Source: DASZOC01 sp035550975
Lineage (GTDB): Bacteria; Actinomycetota; CADDZG01; WHSQ01
Assembly: GCA_035550975.1 (NCBI GenBank)
Contig: DASZOC010000076.1
Location: forward strand, 1 to 64,000
DNA: 64,000 nucleotides
Direction of reading: 5' to 3'
Shown: in pieces, positions 43,459 through 51,841 of the stretch
Position numbering within the stretch: position 1 is the first letter of the stretch
Layout: each line of letters starts with the position of its first letter
The notes under the pieces: model-generated
Told to the model about the DNA's origin: nothing
The model's database searches: none
What the model saw: only the letters and a program-made list of their open reading frames with translations
Made by a program: the position numbers and the translations under genes

Positions 43459-44732
43459 CGCGCGGGTGCTTCCGCGGGGGGCGTCGCCGCCGTCTTGGAG
43501 ATGACGACCTTCTGGATGCGACGGCCGGTCACGCGCTCGGTCGTGAACTCGAGCGAGTCGTAGCGGACCATCTCGCCGACGATCGGGACGCGTCCGGTCA
43601 GCGCGAATACGAGCCCGCCGACCGTGTCCCACTCGTCGTCCGGCAGCTCGACCTGCAACAACTCGTTGACCTCGTCGATCGGCAGCTTCGCGTCGACACG
43701 GATCGTGTTGTCGTCGATCGGCTCGACGAGCGGCTCCTCCTGGTCGTATTCGTCGACGATCTCGCCGACGATCTCTTCGATCAGGTCCTCGATCGTCACT
43801 AGACCGGCGGTTCCGCCGTACTCGTCGACGACGATCGCCATGTGGACCCGCTGGGTCTGCATCTCGCGAAGGAGCTCCGAGACTTTCTTCTGCTCGGGCA
43901 CGAACGTAGGAGCACGACCCAGCGACGACAGCTTGATATCTCTCTTGCTCTCATGGACGCGCTTCAGTAGGTCCTTCGCATAGAGGACCCCGATGATGTT
44001 GTCCGTGTCTCCGTCGTAGATCGGAATGCGGGAATAACCCGCCTCGATGATCTTTGCCAGGGCTTCATCGACGCTTGCGTCCGAGGGGATCGCGATCATG
44101 TCGGGGCGGGGAACCATCACCTCGCGCACGACAGTGTCGCCGAACTCGAAGATCGAGTGGATCAGCTCCCGCTCGTCCTCCTCGATCTCCTCTTCCTCCT
44201 CGGGCACGTCGCCGAGTTGGTGGATCTCCTCCTCCGAGGTGAACGGTCCCTTGCGCAGTGGCCGCCCAGGCAGAACCAACATCAATCCGTTCGCCAGCAT
44301 CAGGAACAGAGAGCCGAGTGGTCGCAAGACGGTCCCGGCTGCGTAGACCAACGGCGCGAGGCGCAGCGCGACGCGCTCCGCGAACTGGACGGTGTAGGTC
44401 TTTGGAACCAACTGCCCGATGACGAAGACGAGGATCGTAACGAGTGCGATCGCAAGGAGCGCGGCGGCGCCACCGAACTCCGGCACCGCGAGCGTCGTTG
44501 CGAGCACCGCGATCGCGACGTGGGTCAGCACCAACAGCAGGCTCAGGACGTTCAGATAGGTCCCCGGGTCCTCGACCACCTTCACCAGCGAGGACGCACC
44601 GCGCTTCTTCTCTTGTTCGAGGTGGAGTGCTTTCACGCGGCCGATGCGTGCGATGGACGTTTCCGCCATCGCCAGCACCGCGGCGGCGGCAAGCAAGACC
44701 GCGATGGCGACGAAGATGCCGAGATCGCTCAC
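43455..44732 (-). CDS. CNNM/CorC-type CBS-domain membrane protein
   Basis: 425 residues from a GTG. DUF21 membrane domain (about 1-160), acidic linker EEEEEIEEDERELIHSIFEFGDTVVREVMVPR, CBS pair with IVVDEYGGTAGLVTIEDLIEEIVGEI, and C-terminal CorC/HlyC domain ending at about 410. In this position (ybeY-[CBS]-era) the gene is widely conserved; proposed role is magnesium/cobalt homeostasis. GTGA overlaps at both ends. Confidence 0.94.
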   Translation of the reverse strand: MSDLGIFVAIAVLLAAAAVLAMAETSIARIGRVKALHLEQEKKRGASSLVKVVEDPGTYLNVLSLLLVLTHVAIAVLATTLAVPEFGGAAALLAIALVTILVFVIGQLVPKTYTVQFAERVALRLAPLVYAAGTVLRPLGSLFLMLANGLMLVLPGRPLRKGPFTSEEEIHQLGDVPEEEEEIEEDERELIHSIFEFGDTVVREVMVPRPDMIAIPSDASVDEALAKIIEAGYSRIPIYDGDTDNIIGVLYAKDLLKRVHESKRDIKLSSLGRAPTFVPEQKKVSELLREMQTQRVHMAIVVDEYGGTAGLVTIEDLIEEIVGEIVDEYDQEEPLVEPIDDNTIRVDAKLPIDEVNELLQVELPDDEWDTVGGLVFALTGRVPIVGEMVRYDSLEFTTERVTGRRIQKVVISKTAATPPAEAPAR

Positions 44733-45169
44733 GGCAACGACACCTGGAAGTCGGCCAGGATCTCCGCCGCGCGCTCGTCCATCTTGTGTTTATCCTCGTC
44801 TCGTTCGTGGTCGTAACCGAGCAGGTGCAACGTCCCGTGTACGACGAGGGTCGCCAGCTCGTCGTCTAGCCCGTGCCCAAGAGCCGCTGCATTCTTCGCC
44901 GCTATCGACGGACAGATGACTACGTCGCCCAACAGCAGTGAGTCGTCGTCTTCGTCGTCTTCGCCCATCGGGAACGCGAGGACGTCCGTGGCGTGATCGT
45001 CACCTGCGAACCGCGCGTTCAACCTGCGGATGTGGTCGGCCTCTACGAAGATGATCGAGAGCTCGGCTCCCTCGTCCACCTCTTCGGAGGTCAGCGTGTG
45101 ATGCGCGAGCGCGGCGAGGCGGACCTCGTCGAAGGTCGCGCTTTGCTCGTTGGCTAAGAAGACGTCCAT
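44729..45169 (-). CDS. ybeY: Endoribonuclease YbeY
   Basis: 146 residues. Zinc site HGTLHLLGYDH (H-x3-H-x5-H) and the family segment ATDVLAFPMGE. Processes the 3' end of 16S rRNA. An extended acidic run, GEDDEDDDS, follows the ATDVLAFP strand. 13 bases after phoH. Confidence 0.96.
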   Translation of the reverse strand: MDVFLANEQSATFDEVRLAALAHHTLTSEEVDEGAELSIIFVEADHIRRLNARFAGDDHATDVLAFPMGEDDEDDDSLLLGDVVICPSIAAKNAAALGHGLDDELATLVVHGTLHLLGYDHERDEDKHKMDERAAEILADFQVSLP

Positions 45170-45182
45170 CGGCCGGCCGCCG

Positions 45183-46157
45183 CTACGCGGGGGCCGCGGT
45201 CTCCGAGTACATCCGGTATGCCTCGACTATGTCCTGCACGATCTTGTGCCGGACGACGTCCCGTGCGTCGAGGTGGGTGAACGCGACGCCGTTGATCTCC
45301 TGAAGGATGTCTTCGATCACCACGAGACCGCTGCGGGCCCCGCTCGGTAGGTCGACCTGCGTGACGTCACCGGTGACGACGGCTTTGGAGCCGAACCCGA
45401 GGCGCGTCAGGAACATCTTCATCTGCTCGGGGGTGGTGTTCTGGGCCTCGTCCAGGATGATGAACGAGTCGTTCAGGGTGCGGCCGCGCATGAACGCCAG
45501 CGGTGCGATCTCGACCGTCCCCTGCTCCATGTAGCGATGGAACGTGTCCGGCTCGATCATCTCGTAAAGGGCGTCGTAGAGGGGCTTGAGATACGGGTCG
45601 ATCTTCGCGGCGAGGTCACCCGGCAGGAACCCGAGACGCTCCCCCGCCTCGACCGCGGGCCGCGTCAGGACGATCCGTGACACCTCTTTGGCCTTGAGGG
45701 CGCGGATCGCCATCGCCACGGCGAGGTAGGTCTTGCCGCTGCCCGCGGGGCCGATCGAGAACACGATCGTGTTGTCGCGGATCGAATCGACGTACCGCTT
45801 CTGCCCCAGCGTCTTCGGTCGGATCGGCTTGCCGGCGTGGGTCACGACGAGCGTGTCGCTCAGCACCTGGGAGGGCCGCGCCTCTTGTCTCGTCTTGATC
45901 AGGTCTATCGACCGCCCGACGGCCTCGCTCGTCAGGACGAGGCCCTGGTCCATGAGGCTCAAGAGCTCTTCGAAGAGGCGAGACACCCGCTCGGTCTCGG
46001 CCGGTTCACCCGTGAGCACGATCTCGTTGCCCCGGACGAGGATCTTCGTCTCGAACGCTGCCTCGATCAGCTTGAGGAGCTCGTCGGCGGCGCCTACGAG
46101 GCGCACCATGTCGTGGTGGCCCGGGACCAGGATCTTCACTTGCGTGTTTGTCAGCAT
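45183..46157 (-). CDS. phoH: PhoH-like ATPase
   Basis: 324 residues. N-terminal KH-like region (about 1-90), Walker A GPAGSGKTYLAVAMA (about 136-150), Walker B FIILDEAQNTTPEQMKMFLTR and the sensor region VVTGDVTQVDLP. Predicted ATP-dependent RNA helicase or nuclease partner of YbeY in rRNA processing, consistent with its position. Confidence 0.95.
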   Translation of the reverse strand: MLTNTQVKILVPGHHDMVRLVGAADELLKLIEAAFETKILVRGNEIVLTGEPAETERVSRLFEELLSLMDQGLVLTSEAVGRSIDLIKTRQEARPSQVLSDTLVVTHAGKPIRPKTLGQKRYVDSIRDNTIVFSIGPAGSGKTYLAVAMAIRALKAKEVSRIVLTRPAVEAGERLGFLPGDLAAKIDPYLKPLYDALYEMIEPDTFHRYMEQGTVEIAPLAFMRGRTLNDSFIILDEAQNTTPEQMKMFLTRLGFGSKAVVTGDVTQVDLPSGARSGLVVIEDILQEINGVAFTHLDARDVVRHKIVQDIVEAYRMYSETAAPA

Positions 46158-46205
46158 CTAGAGGCTCAATCCTACGTTCGACTGCAGGGCTAGCAGGTGG
46201 CGGCG

Positions 46206-46553
46206 CTATCCGGGCGGCCACGAGAGCGAACGCCCCCCGAGCACGTGGAAGTGCAGGTGGAGCACGCTCTGACCTGCCGGGCCACCGACGTTCGTCACGA
46301 CCCGGTACCCGCCGGCGACCCCTTCCTGCTGCGCCACCCCCTGGATCAGCTGGAACATCCCGGCGAGCTCGGCGGCATCGTCGGGCGTCAGCTCGTTAGC
46401 CGACGCCACGTGCCGCTTCGGGATCACGAGCACGTGTGTCGGCGCCGCCGGGTCGATGTCTCGGAAGGCGAGGGCGCTCTCGTTCTCGAGGACCTTGTCG
46501 GTCGGCACCTCGCCGGCGACGATCTTGCAGAACAAGCAGTCAGACTCCGACAA
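46206..46553 (-). CDS. HIT-family nucleotide hydrolase
   Basis: 115 residues. CLFCKIVAGEVP at the start, DIDPAAPTHVLVIPKRH and the histidine triad HLHFHVLGG near the end. Hydrolyses purine nucleoside phosphoramidates or dinucleotides (HinT-like). The TTG start lies inside the 3' end of mtaB, with AGAGGAGG five bases before it, so the genes overlap by 14 bases. Confidence 0.93.
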   Translation of the reverse strand: MSESDCLFCKIVAGEVPTDKVLENESALAFRDIDPAAPTHVLVIPKRHVASANELTPDDAAELAGMFQLIQGVAQQEGVAGGYRVVTNVGGPAGQSVLHLHFHVLGGRSLSWPPG

Positions 46554-47907
46554 CCGTGCCTCCTCTGATCCCGTCGGCCCGCACCTCGTGACCGACCACG
46601 TCCACCAGCCTTCCCAACAACCCCGTCCCTTCGAACCACACCCGGACATAGTCGTCGGTCTGGCCCGAGCAGATACCAACCCCGTCGACCACGCGTTCGT
46701 CCTCCACGAGCACCCGCAGCGGCCGCCCCAGGTGGGCATGTAGGAATCGCGCCCTGATCTCGTTGCCGACCTCGATCAGCCGCTTCGACCGGTCCTTCTT
46801 GATCTCGGGAGCAACCGCGTCCGCCATCCCGGCCGCAGGTGTGTCGTCGCGGGCCGAGTAACGGAACACGTGCAGCTTCGAGAACCCGACGCGCCGCACG
46901 ACATCGAGCGTCGCCTGGAAATGCTGCTCGGTTTCGCCGGGGAACCCGACGATGATGTCCGTCGCCAGGGCCAACGCCGGCAGCCTGGTATCGGCGGCCT
47001 CGACGCGCTCGAGGAACTCCGCGATCCGATAAGGCCGGTGCATCGCGGCGAGGATCTCGTCGTGACCGGCCTGCAAGGGGACGTGCAGGTAGCGGCAGAT
47101 CCGCGGCTCGTCCGCCAGGTATGCGATCACCTCGTCCGTCAGATGAGCGGAGAGGATCGAGGACAGACGAAGCCGCATCACTCCGTCGATTTCGAGCAAG
47201 CGCTGCAGCAGCCTGATGAGGTCCCGCTCGTCGCCACCCTCGTCGAAGCGGTACTTGCCGAGGTGCACGCCGGTCAGCACGAGCTCCTTCGCGCCCGCCC
47301 GGACCCGCCGTGCGGCTTCGTCGACCAGCCGGTCCTCGTCCATCGAGCGGAGGGGGCCGCGGGTCTTCGGGATGATGCAGAACGTGCACCACTCGTCGCA
47401 GCCCGTCTGCGCTTTGAGGTTGGCGCGGACCTTCATGGGGGCCGCGACGGGACCGGCGGGCGTCGCCGCGGCTGCGGCTGCGAGGACCGCTCCGGGCGCT
47501 GCTGCTTCGGGCCGCGCGGGGTCGCGCCGGAACCCCACGCGAAGCAGGGGGCCCGTCGCCTGGTTCGCTCCGAGGGCCTCGCCGAAGGTCTCCTTCGCCG
47601 CGTTGCCGAGGACCAGGTCGACTCCCTCGATCCTAGCCAGCTCGTCAGGATCCGACTCGGCGTAACAGCCGATCGCGACGACCTTCGCGGCGGGATGGCT
47701 CCGGATGGCTCTGCGCAACGCCATCCGGGATGCCTTGGTGGCCTCGCGTGTCACCGTGCAGGTGTTCACGACCACGACGTCCGGCTCCTCGTCTTCGGCG
47801 GCCGCGACCAACCCGCTGCTCGCCAGCTCCTCCGCCATCGCATCCGACTCGGCCTGGTTCAGCCGGCAGCCGAGGGTCGTGAAGCGGAAACTAGCGGGGG
47901 CGCCCAT
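46540..47907 (-). CDS. mtaB: MtaB-type tRNA (t6A37) methylthiotransferase
   Basis: 455 residues. N-terminal UPF0004 domain with three cysteines (LGCRLNQAE, NTCTVT, GCYAE), radical-SAM domain with CDEWCTFC, and a C-terminal TRAM domain. Adds a methylthio group to t6A at position 37 of tRNA. An Ala/Pro-rich insert (about 130-160) separates the first two domains. The TLGCRLNQAE motif favours MtaB over MiaB. Confidence 0.93.
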   Translation of the reverse strand: MGAPASFRFTTLGCRLNQAESDAMAEELASSGLVAAAEDEEPDVVVVNTCTVTREATKASRMALRRAIRSHPAAKVVAIGCYAESDPDELARIEGVDLVLGNAAKETFGEALGANQATGPLLRVGFRRDPARPEAAAPGAVLAAAAAATPAGPVAAPMKVRANLKAQTGCDEWCTFCIIPKTRGPLRSMDEDRLVDEAARRVRAGAKELVLTGVHLGKYRFDEGGDERDLIRLLQRLLEIDGVMRLRLSSILSAHLTDEVIAYLADEPRICRYLHVPLQAGHDEILAAMHRPYRIAEFLERVEAADTRLPALALATDIIVGFPGETEQHFQATLDVVRRVGFSKLHVFRYSARDDTPAAGMADAVAPEIKKDRSKRLIEVGNEIRARFLHAHLGRPLRVLVEDERVVDGVGICSGQTDDYVRVWFEGTGLLGRLVDVVGHEVRADGIRGGTVVGV

Positions 47908-47924
47908 CGCAGGAAGTTACCGGA

Positions 47925-48662
47925 CTAGCCGATCAAGCCGTAGTGGTACTGGACGGCGGCGGCGCTGACGACCGCGGCGTTCTCCGTGCGCAGGATCTGG
48001 GGGCCGAGAGACACGAGCTGCGCGCCGGCATCGGCGAGCGACTCCGCCTCGGCCCGGTCCAGGCCCCCCTCGGGGCCGACGACGAGCGCGATGCGCTCCG
48101 TCGTCCCCACGAGCGCCGTCCGCAGGGGAAACGAGGCCTCCTCCCACAGGACGACCGCGTGCGGCTCCTTCGCCACGCGTCGCAGCAGCTCGGTCCACGA
48201 GACTCCCCCGCCGGCTTCCAGGACGAAGGGACTGCGCGACTGCTTTGCCGCCGACCTCGCGATCGTGCGCCAGCGATCGCAGAGCCTCGCGACCTTCGCC
48301 TCGTCCCAGCGAACGACCGAACGAGAGCTCTCGTAGACCCACACCTCGGCGATGCCGAGCTCCGCCAGGCGCTCGACGATCGAGTCGACCTTGTTGCCCT
48401 TGGCCGCGCCCTGGTACACGACCAGCCGCGGCTTGAGCGGGCGTTTCTCCTCGACCTCGAGCAGCTCGGCGACGAGCCGGTCGCCTTCTACGCGCGCGGC
48501 TGCACAGCGGGCAACCCTTCCTCTGCCGTCGCTGACGACGATGACGTCGGGCGGAGACACCCGCATGACCTTCAGCGCGTGATGCGACTCATCCGGCGGA
48601 AGCGTGACTTCGTCCGTACTCCATCCTTCGGGGGCCGCGATGAACCACGGCGTGCTGCTCAC
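47925..48662 (-). CDS. rsmE: 16S rRNA m3U1498 methyltransferase
   Basis: 245 residues from a GTG 22 bases after dnaJ. PUA-like N-terminus (PPDESHHALKVMRVSPPDVIVVSDGRGR) and a SPOUT knot with VVYQGAAKGNKVDSIVERLAELGI, VVGPEGGLDRAE and LGPQILRTENAAV. Methylates U1498 in the decoding centre. The frame extends upstream without coding character. Confidence 0.95.
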   Translation of the reverse strand: MSSTPWFIAAPEGWSTDEVTLPPDESHHALKVMRVSPPDVIVVSDGRGRVARCAAARVEGDRLVAELLEVEEKRPLKPRLVVYQGAAKGNKVDSIVERLAELGIAEVWVYESSRSVVRWDEAKVARLCDRWRTIARSAAKQSRSPFVLEAGGGVSWTELLRRVAKEPHAVVLWEEASFPLRTALVGTTERIALVVGPEGGLDRAEAESLADAGAQLVSLGPQILRTENAAVVSAAAVQYHYGLIG

Positions 48663-48684
48663 CCCGGCGCGACGGCCGCGACGG

Positions 48685-49776
48685 TCACTGGAAAGCTTCC
48701 TTGATGCGGTCGAACATGCTCTTGGTCGATGTCTCTTCGTTTCGCAGCGACGCGAAACGGCGCAGGAGGTCTTCCTGCTCCTCGGTGAGATCCGTCGGCG
48801 TGACGACGCGCAGGAGCGCCACGAGCTCGCCGCGGCCCCTTCGCTGGAGCCGGGGCATCCCGCGGCCGCGCAACCTGATGACCTCACCGGCTTGCGTGCC
48901 CGGCTCGATCTCGACGGGCTCCGGACCTTCGAGTGTCGGGATGTCGACGGTCCCGCCGAGGGCCGCCACCGTCATCGGCACGGGCACTTCACATGCCAGG
49001 TCCGCCCCCGCTCGTTGGAACACCTCGTGAGGTGCGATGCGGATCGCGACGTAGAGATCACCGGCGCGGCCCCCACGGAATCCGGCTTCGCCTCGCCCAG
49101 TGACGCGCAGTTGCGCGCCGTCGTCGACGCCGGGCGGGATCTGCACCTCGAGCGTGTCGGTCACCTGCACGCGGCCGTTGCCCGAGCAGTTCTTGCACCG
49201 GTCGACTATCTCTTGCCCGGCGCCGCGACACCGGGCGCACGTGGTGGCCGTGATCATGTTGCCGAGCATCGTCCGGCGTACCTCGCGCACCTCGCCGGTT
49301 CCTCCGCACTCGCTGCACGACACGGGGAACGTTCCGGGGGCCGCTCCGGATCCGTTGCAATCGGGGCACTCGACCAGCGTCGTCACGTCGACCTCGCGCT
49401 CGGCCCCCTCGGCAGCCTCTTCGAGGGTCAACTCGACCTCGGCAAGGATGTCGGCACCGCGAGCAGGCCCCCTGCGTGGCGCCGCGCCACCGAAGTCACC
49501 GCCGAAAAACGTGTTGAACAGATCGGAGATCCCGCCGAAATCGCTGAAGTTCGCGGCCCCCGCGCGCTCGTCGCCGAAGGTGTCGTAGCGCTGTCGCTTG
49601 TGCGGGTCCGAAAGGACCTCATAGGCGCGGGAGACCTCCTTGAAACGATCCTCTGCCGCGACGTCGCCGGGCCTCGCATCGGGATGCAGCTCCCGCGCGA
49701 GCTTGCGGTAGGCACGCTTGATCTCCTCCGTGGACGCATCGCGTCCGACACCGAGAGTCGCGTAGTGATCGGCCAT
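48685..49776 (-). CDS. dnaJ: Chaperone DnaJ
   Basis: 363 residues. J domain with His-Pro-Asp (LHPDARPGD, residues 31-33), Gly/Phe region (about 75-100), four CxxCxGxG zinc motifs (CPDCNGSG, CSECGGTG, CARCRGAG, CKNCSGNG) and C-terminal substrate-binding domains. Co-chaperone of DnaK. Paired with hrcA rather than dnaK, the usual actinobacterial DnaJ2 location. Confidence 0.97.
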   Translation of the reverse strand: MADHYATLGVGRDASTEEIKRAYRKLARELHPDARPGDVAAEDRFKEVSRAYEVLSDPHKRQRYDTFGDERAGAANFSDFGGISDLFNTFFGGDFGGAAPRRGPARGADILAEVELTLEEAAEGAEREVDVTTLVECPDCNGSGAAPGTFPVSCSECGGTGEVREVRRTMLGNMITATTCARCRGAGQEIVDRCKNCSGNGRVQVTDTLEVQIPPGVDDGAQLRVTGRGEAGFRGGRAGDLYVAIRIAPHEVFQRAGADLACEVPVPMTVAALGGTVDIPTLEGPEPVEIEPGTQAGEVIRLRGRGMPRLQRRGRGELVALLRVVTPTDLTEEQEDLLRRFASLRNEETSTKSMFDRIKEAFQ

Positions 49777-49785
49777 AGGTCGGGG

Positions 49786-50835
49786 TTAGATCCCGAGCTC
49801 GTTGAGCATGCGGCCGAGGTTCGCCGATACCTCGTACACCGCCGCGATCGTCTTGCGATAGTCCATCCGCGTCGGACCGACCACACCGAGCGATCCGAGA
49901 ACGCTGCCGCCGCTCCCGTAGGGGGCCGAGATCACGGTGCTCGACTGCATCCCTTCGACGTGGTTCTCCGACCCGATGCGGACCGACACGTTCTCTCCCG
50001 ATAACGCGTCGGCCATCACCTCGAGCAGAAGCCGGCGATTCTCGAGCGCGCCGATCACCTGGCGGACGGTTTCGAGATCGGCGAACTTCTGCTCGTCGAC
50101 GATGTTGGCAGCGCCTTCGAGGAACACGCGGTCGGTCTCTCGCTGCGAGAGGTCGGCGTCGACCGCCTTGCCGACCGCCCCGACCGCGTCACGCAGCTCG
50201 ACCGGAAAGCGCTCGAGGTTCGCCGCGATCGTCGCGCCCGCCGAATCGAGCGGTTGGTCCACGACCACCTCGTTCAGCTGCGCCGACGCTGCCTCGACCT
50301 GTGCATCGGAGAGCTCCTCGGGGATCTGCAGAACGTGGTTCTCGACGATCCCCGTATCGGTGACGAGGACACCCATGGCGCGCGTCGTCGACAGCCGCAC
50401 CAACTCGACGTGCCGAACCACGCTCCGCTCCAGAACGGGGGCGAAGACGACGGCGGCGTGATCGGTCAGAGAGGACAGAAGCGCGGCGGTCTGACGGAGC
50501 GAGTCTTCGAGCTCCCAGCGCGGCTGGCCGAAGAACGAGCGTATCTGCTGCGCTTGCTGCGCCGGGAGGCGGACGTCACTGCCCCAGGCGTCGACGAAGT
50601 AGCGGTACCCGGTGTCGGTCGGGATGCGCCCGGCCGAGGTGTGGGGTTGATAGATGTAGCCGTGGTCCTCCAAGAAGCCCATGTCGTTGCGAACCGTCGC
50701 CGGCGAGACCCGGAGCTTGTAGCGGTCGACCAGCGTCTTCGAGCCGACGGGCTCGCCGGTGCTCACGTAGTGCGAGACGATCGCCCGCAGGACCAGCGCC
50801 TTGCGTTCGTCGAGGGTGTGATCCGGTGTGCTCAT
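49786..50835 (-). CDS. hrcA: Heat-inducible transcription repressor HrcA
   Basis: 349 residues. N-terminal winged helix (ERKALVLRAIVSHYVSTGEPVGSKTLVDRYKLRVSPATVRNDMGFLEDHGYIYQPHTSAGRIPTDTGYRYFVD) and a ligand-sensing C-terminal domain. Represses genes behind CIRCE; a perfect CIRCE lies 20 bases upstream, so it controls its own operon. Confidence 0.97.
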   Translation of the reverse strand: MSTPDHTLDERKALVLRAIVSHYVSTGEPVGSKTLVDRYKLRVSPATVRNDMGFLEDHGYIYQPHTSAGRIPTDTGYRYFVDAWGSDVRLPAQQAQQIRSFFGQPRWELEDSLRQTAALLSSLTDHAAVVFAPVLERSVVRHVELVRLSTTRAMGVLVTDTGIVENHVLQIPEELSDAQVEAASAQLNEVVVDQPLDSAGATIAANLERFPVELRDAVGAVGKAVDADLSQRETDRVFLEGAANIVDEQKFADLETVRQVIGALENRRLLLEVMADALSGENVSVRIGSENHVEGMQSSTVISAPYGSGGSVLGSLGVVGPTRMDYRKTIAAVYEVSANLGRMLNELGI

Positions 50836-50842
50836 CGCTCCG

Positions 50843-50848
50843 ATCGTA
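50843..50848 (-). promoter_or_regulatory. -10 box of the hrcA operon
   Basis: Minus-strand TACGAT seven bases before the ATG; the corresponding -35 region falls in the CIRCE element, so HrcA binding would block RNA polymerase. Confidence 0.45.
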
Positions 50849-50854
50849 CCCGGT

Positions 50855-50881
50855 TTAGCACTCCCCCGACCCGAGTGCTAA
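50855..50881. promoter_or_regulatory. CIRCE element (HrcA operator)
   Basis: TTAGCACTC (50855-50863), nine-base spacer, GAGTGCTAA (50873-50881): identical to the CIRCE consensus with the standard spacing. Confidence 0.98.
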
Positions 50882-51174
50882 CCAAGCTGGCCCGCGATGG
50901 AGACCTCGTGCTCGCAGCCCCCGCACACCGGGCAGACGGGCAACCGCCCGGTCCTCAGCTCTTCGCCGCACCGGGGACACCCGCCGTGGAGCTCGGCCAG
51001 CGTCGCCGGCGTAGTGATGTCTCCGTCGACCGCGAGCAACGTCCCCGTAGGGGGATCGACGTGGACCACGTGGTCGTTCGAGCACCGGTACTCGTCGGCT
51101 CCTGCATACGAGCCCCACCGGGCGGTGAACGTGAGTCCGCAGTCCCCGCACGTCAGGTTCCCGAGGTAGGCCAT
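50878..51174 (-). CDS. Small double zinc-ribbon protein
   Basis: 98 residues. CGDC (9-12) with a single later Cys near 31, and CPRC plus CPVC in the second half, so probably two zinc ribbons (C-x2-C types). No signal or membrane segment. Its stop codon lies within the right arm of CIRCE, so its transcript runs into the hrcA operator. Function unknown. Confidence 0.75.
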   Translation of the reverse strand: MAYLGNLTCGDCGLTFTARWGSYAGADEYRCSNDHVVHVDPPTGTLLAVDGDITTPATLAELHGGCPRCGEELRTGRLPVCPVCGGCEHEVSIAGQLG

Positions 51175-51214
51175 CCGCCAAGGATGGCACCGACGGGCGG
51201 TTCATGAAGCCATA

Positions 51215-51242
51215 GAACTTCCGGTCTTCTTCCGGCGTCTCA
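51215..51242 (+). promoter_or_regulatory. ECF-type promoter for the sigma operon
   Basis: GAACTT (51215-51220), 16-base spacer, GTCTCA (51237-51242). It resembles the GGAAC-N16/17-GTC promoters recognised by RpoE-like sigma factors, and lies 45 bases before the sigma gene, suggesting autoregulation. Confidence 0.5.
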
Positions 51243-51286
51243 AGGGCATGAGGTGGCACGATGGATCCCCTAGCTGACGATCGCCC

Positions 51287-51841
51287 GTGGAGGGCGTCCT
51301 GGAAGAGCCAGATCCCCAGCTGCTCGGTCTCGCCCGTGCCGGCGAGCGCGGCGCGTTCGAGTCGCTCGTCCGTGCCTACCAGGCAGACGTATGGCGGTTG
51401 TCTCTCCACCTCACGAACGATCGGGGGCTCGCGGACGACGTCACGCAAGACACCTTCGTCCGCGTCTACCGGTTCCTTCCTCGCTTCCGCGGCGACTCGA
51501 AGTTCTCGACGTGGTTGTTCGCGATCGCCAGGAACTGCGCGCTCGACGAGCTTCGACGCATCAAGCGCCGCCACGTCCTGGCGGACCGGGCGAAGGTGGA
51601 ACACGACCTGCAACCGATCGCGCAGCCGACGAGCGGCGTCGAGGTCCGCGAGGCCCTTGCCGCTCTACCTCTGGATCTACGGGAGGCGGTCGTGCTGATC
51701 GACATGCTCGGCGAGTCCTACCGCGACGCGGCGCGCGTCCTGCGTCTCCCGGAGGGAACCGTCAAGAGCCGCGTCCACCGCGCCCGCCGCACGCTGGCCG
51801 ACGCACTCGGCGAAGCCGAGAGAGGCACCGATGAAGCCTGA
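51287..51841 (+). CDS. ECF sigma factor (RpoE-like)
   Basis: 184 residues from a GTG. Region 2 (FESLVRAYQADVWRLSLHLTNDRGLADDVTQDTFVRVYRFLPRFRGDSKFSTWLFAIARNCALDELRR) and region 4 (LPLDLREAVVLIDMLGESYRDAARVLRLPEGTVKSRVHRARRTL). Group IV sigma factor for extracytoplasmic stress. Overlaps the anti-sigma gene by 11 bases. Start choice is weakly supported; an out-of-frame ATG at 51261 is not used. Confidence 0.93.
   Translation: MEGVLEEPDPQLLGLARAGERGAFESLVRAYQADVWRLSLHLTNDRGLADDVTQDTFVRVYRFLPRFRGDSKFSTWLFAIARNCALDELRRIKRRHVLADRAKVEHDLQPIAQPTSGVEVREALAALPLDLREAVVLIDMLGESYRDAARVLRLPEGTVKSRVHRARRTLADALGEAERGTDEA

Noticed and set aside
51261..51698. ATG-started frame overlapping the ECF sigma gene
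   Set aside because: Different frame from the conserved sigma domains; translation is Arg/Ser-rich without motifs.
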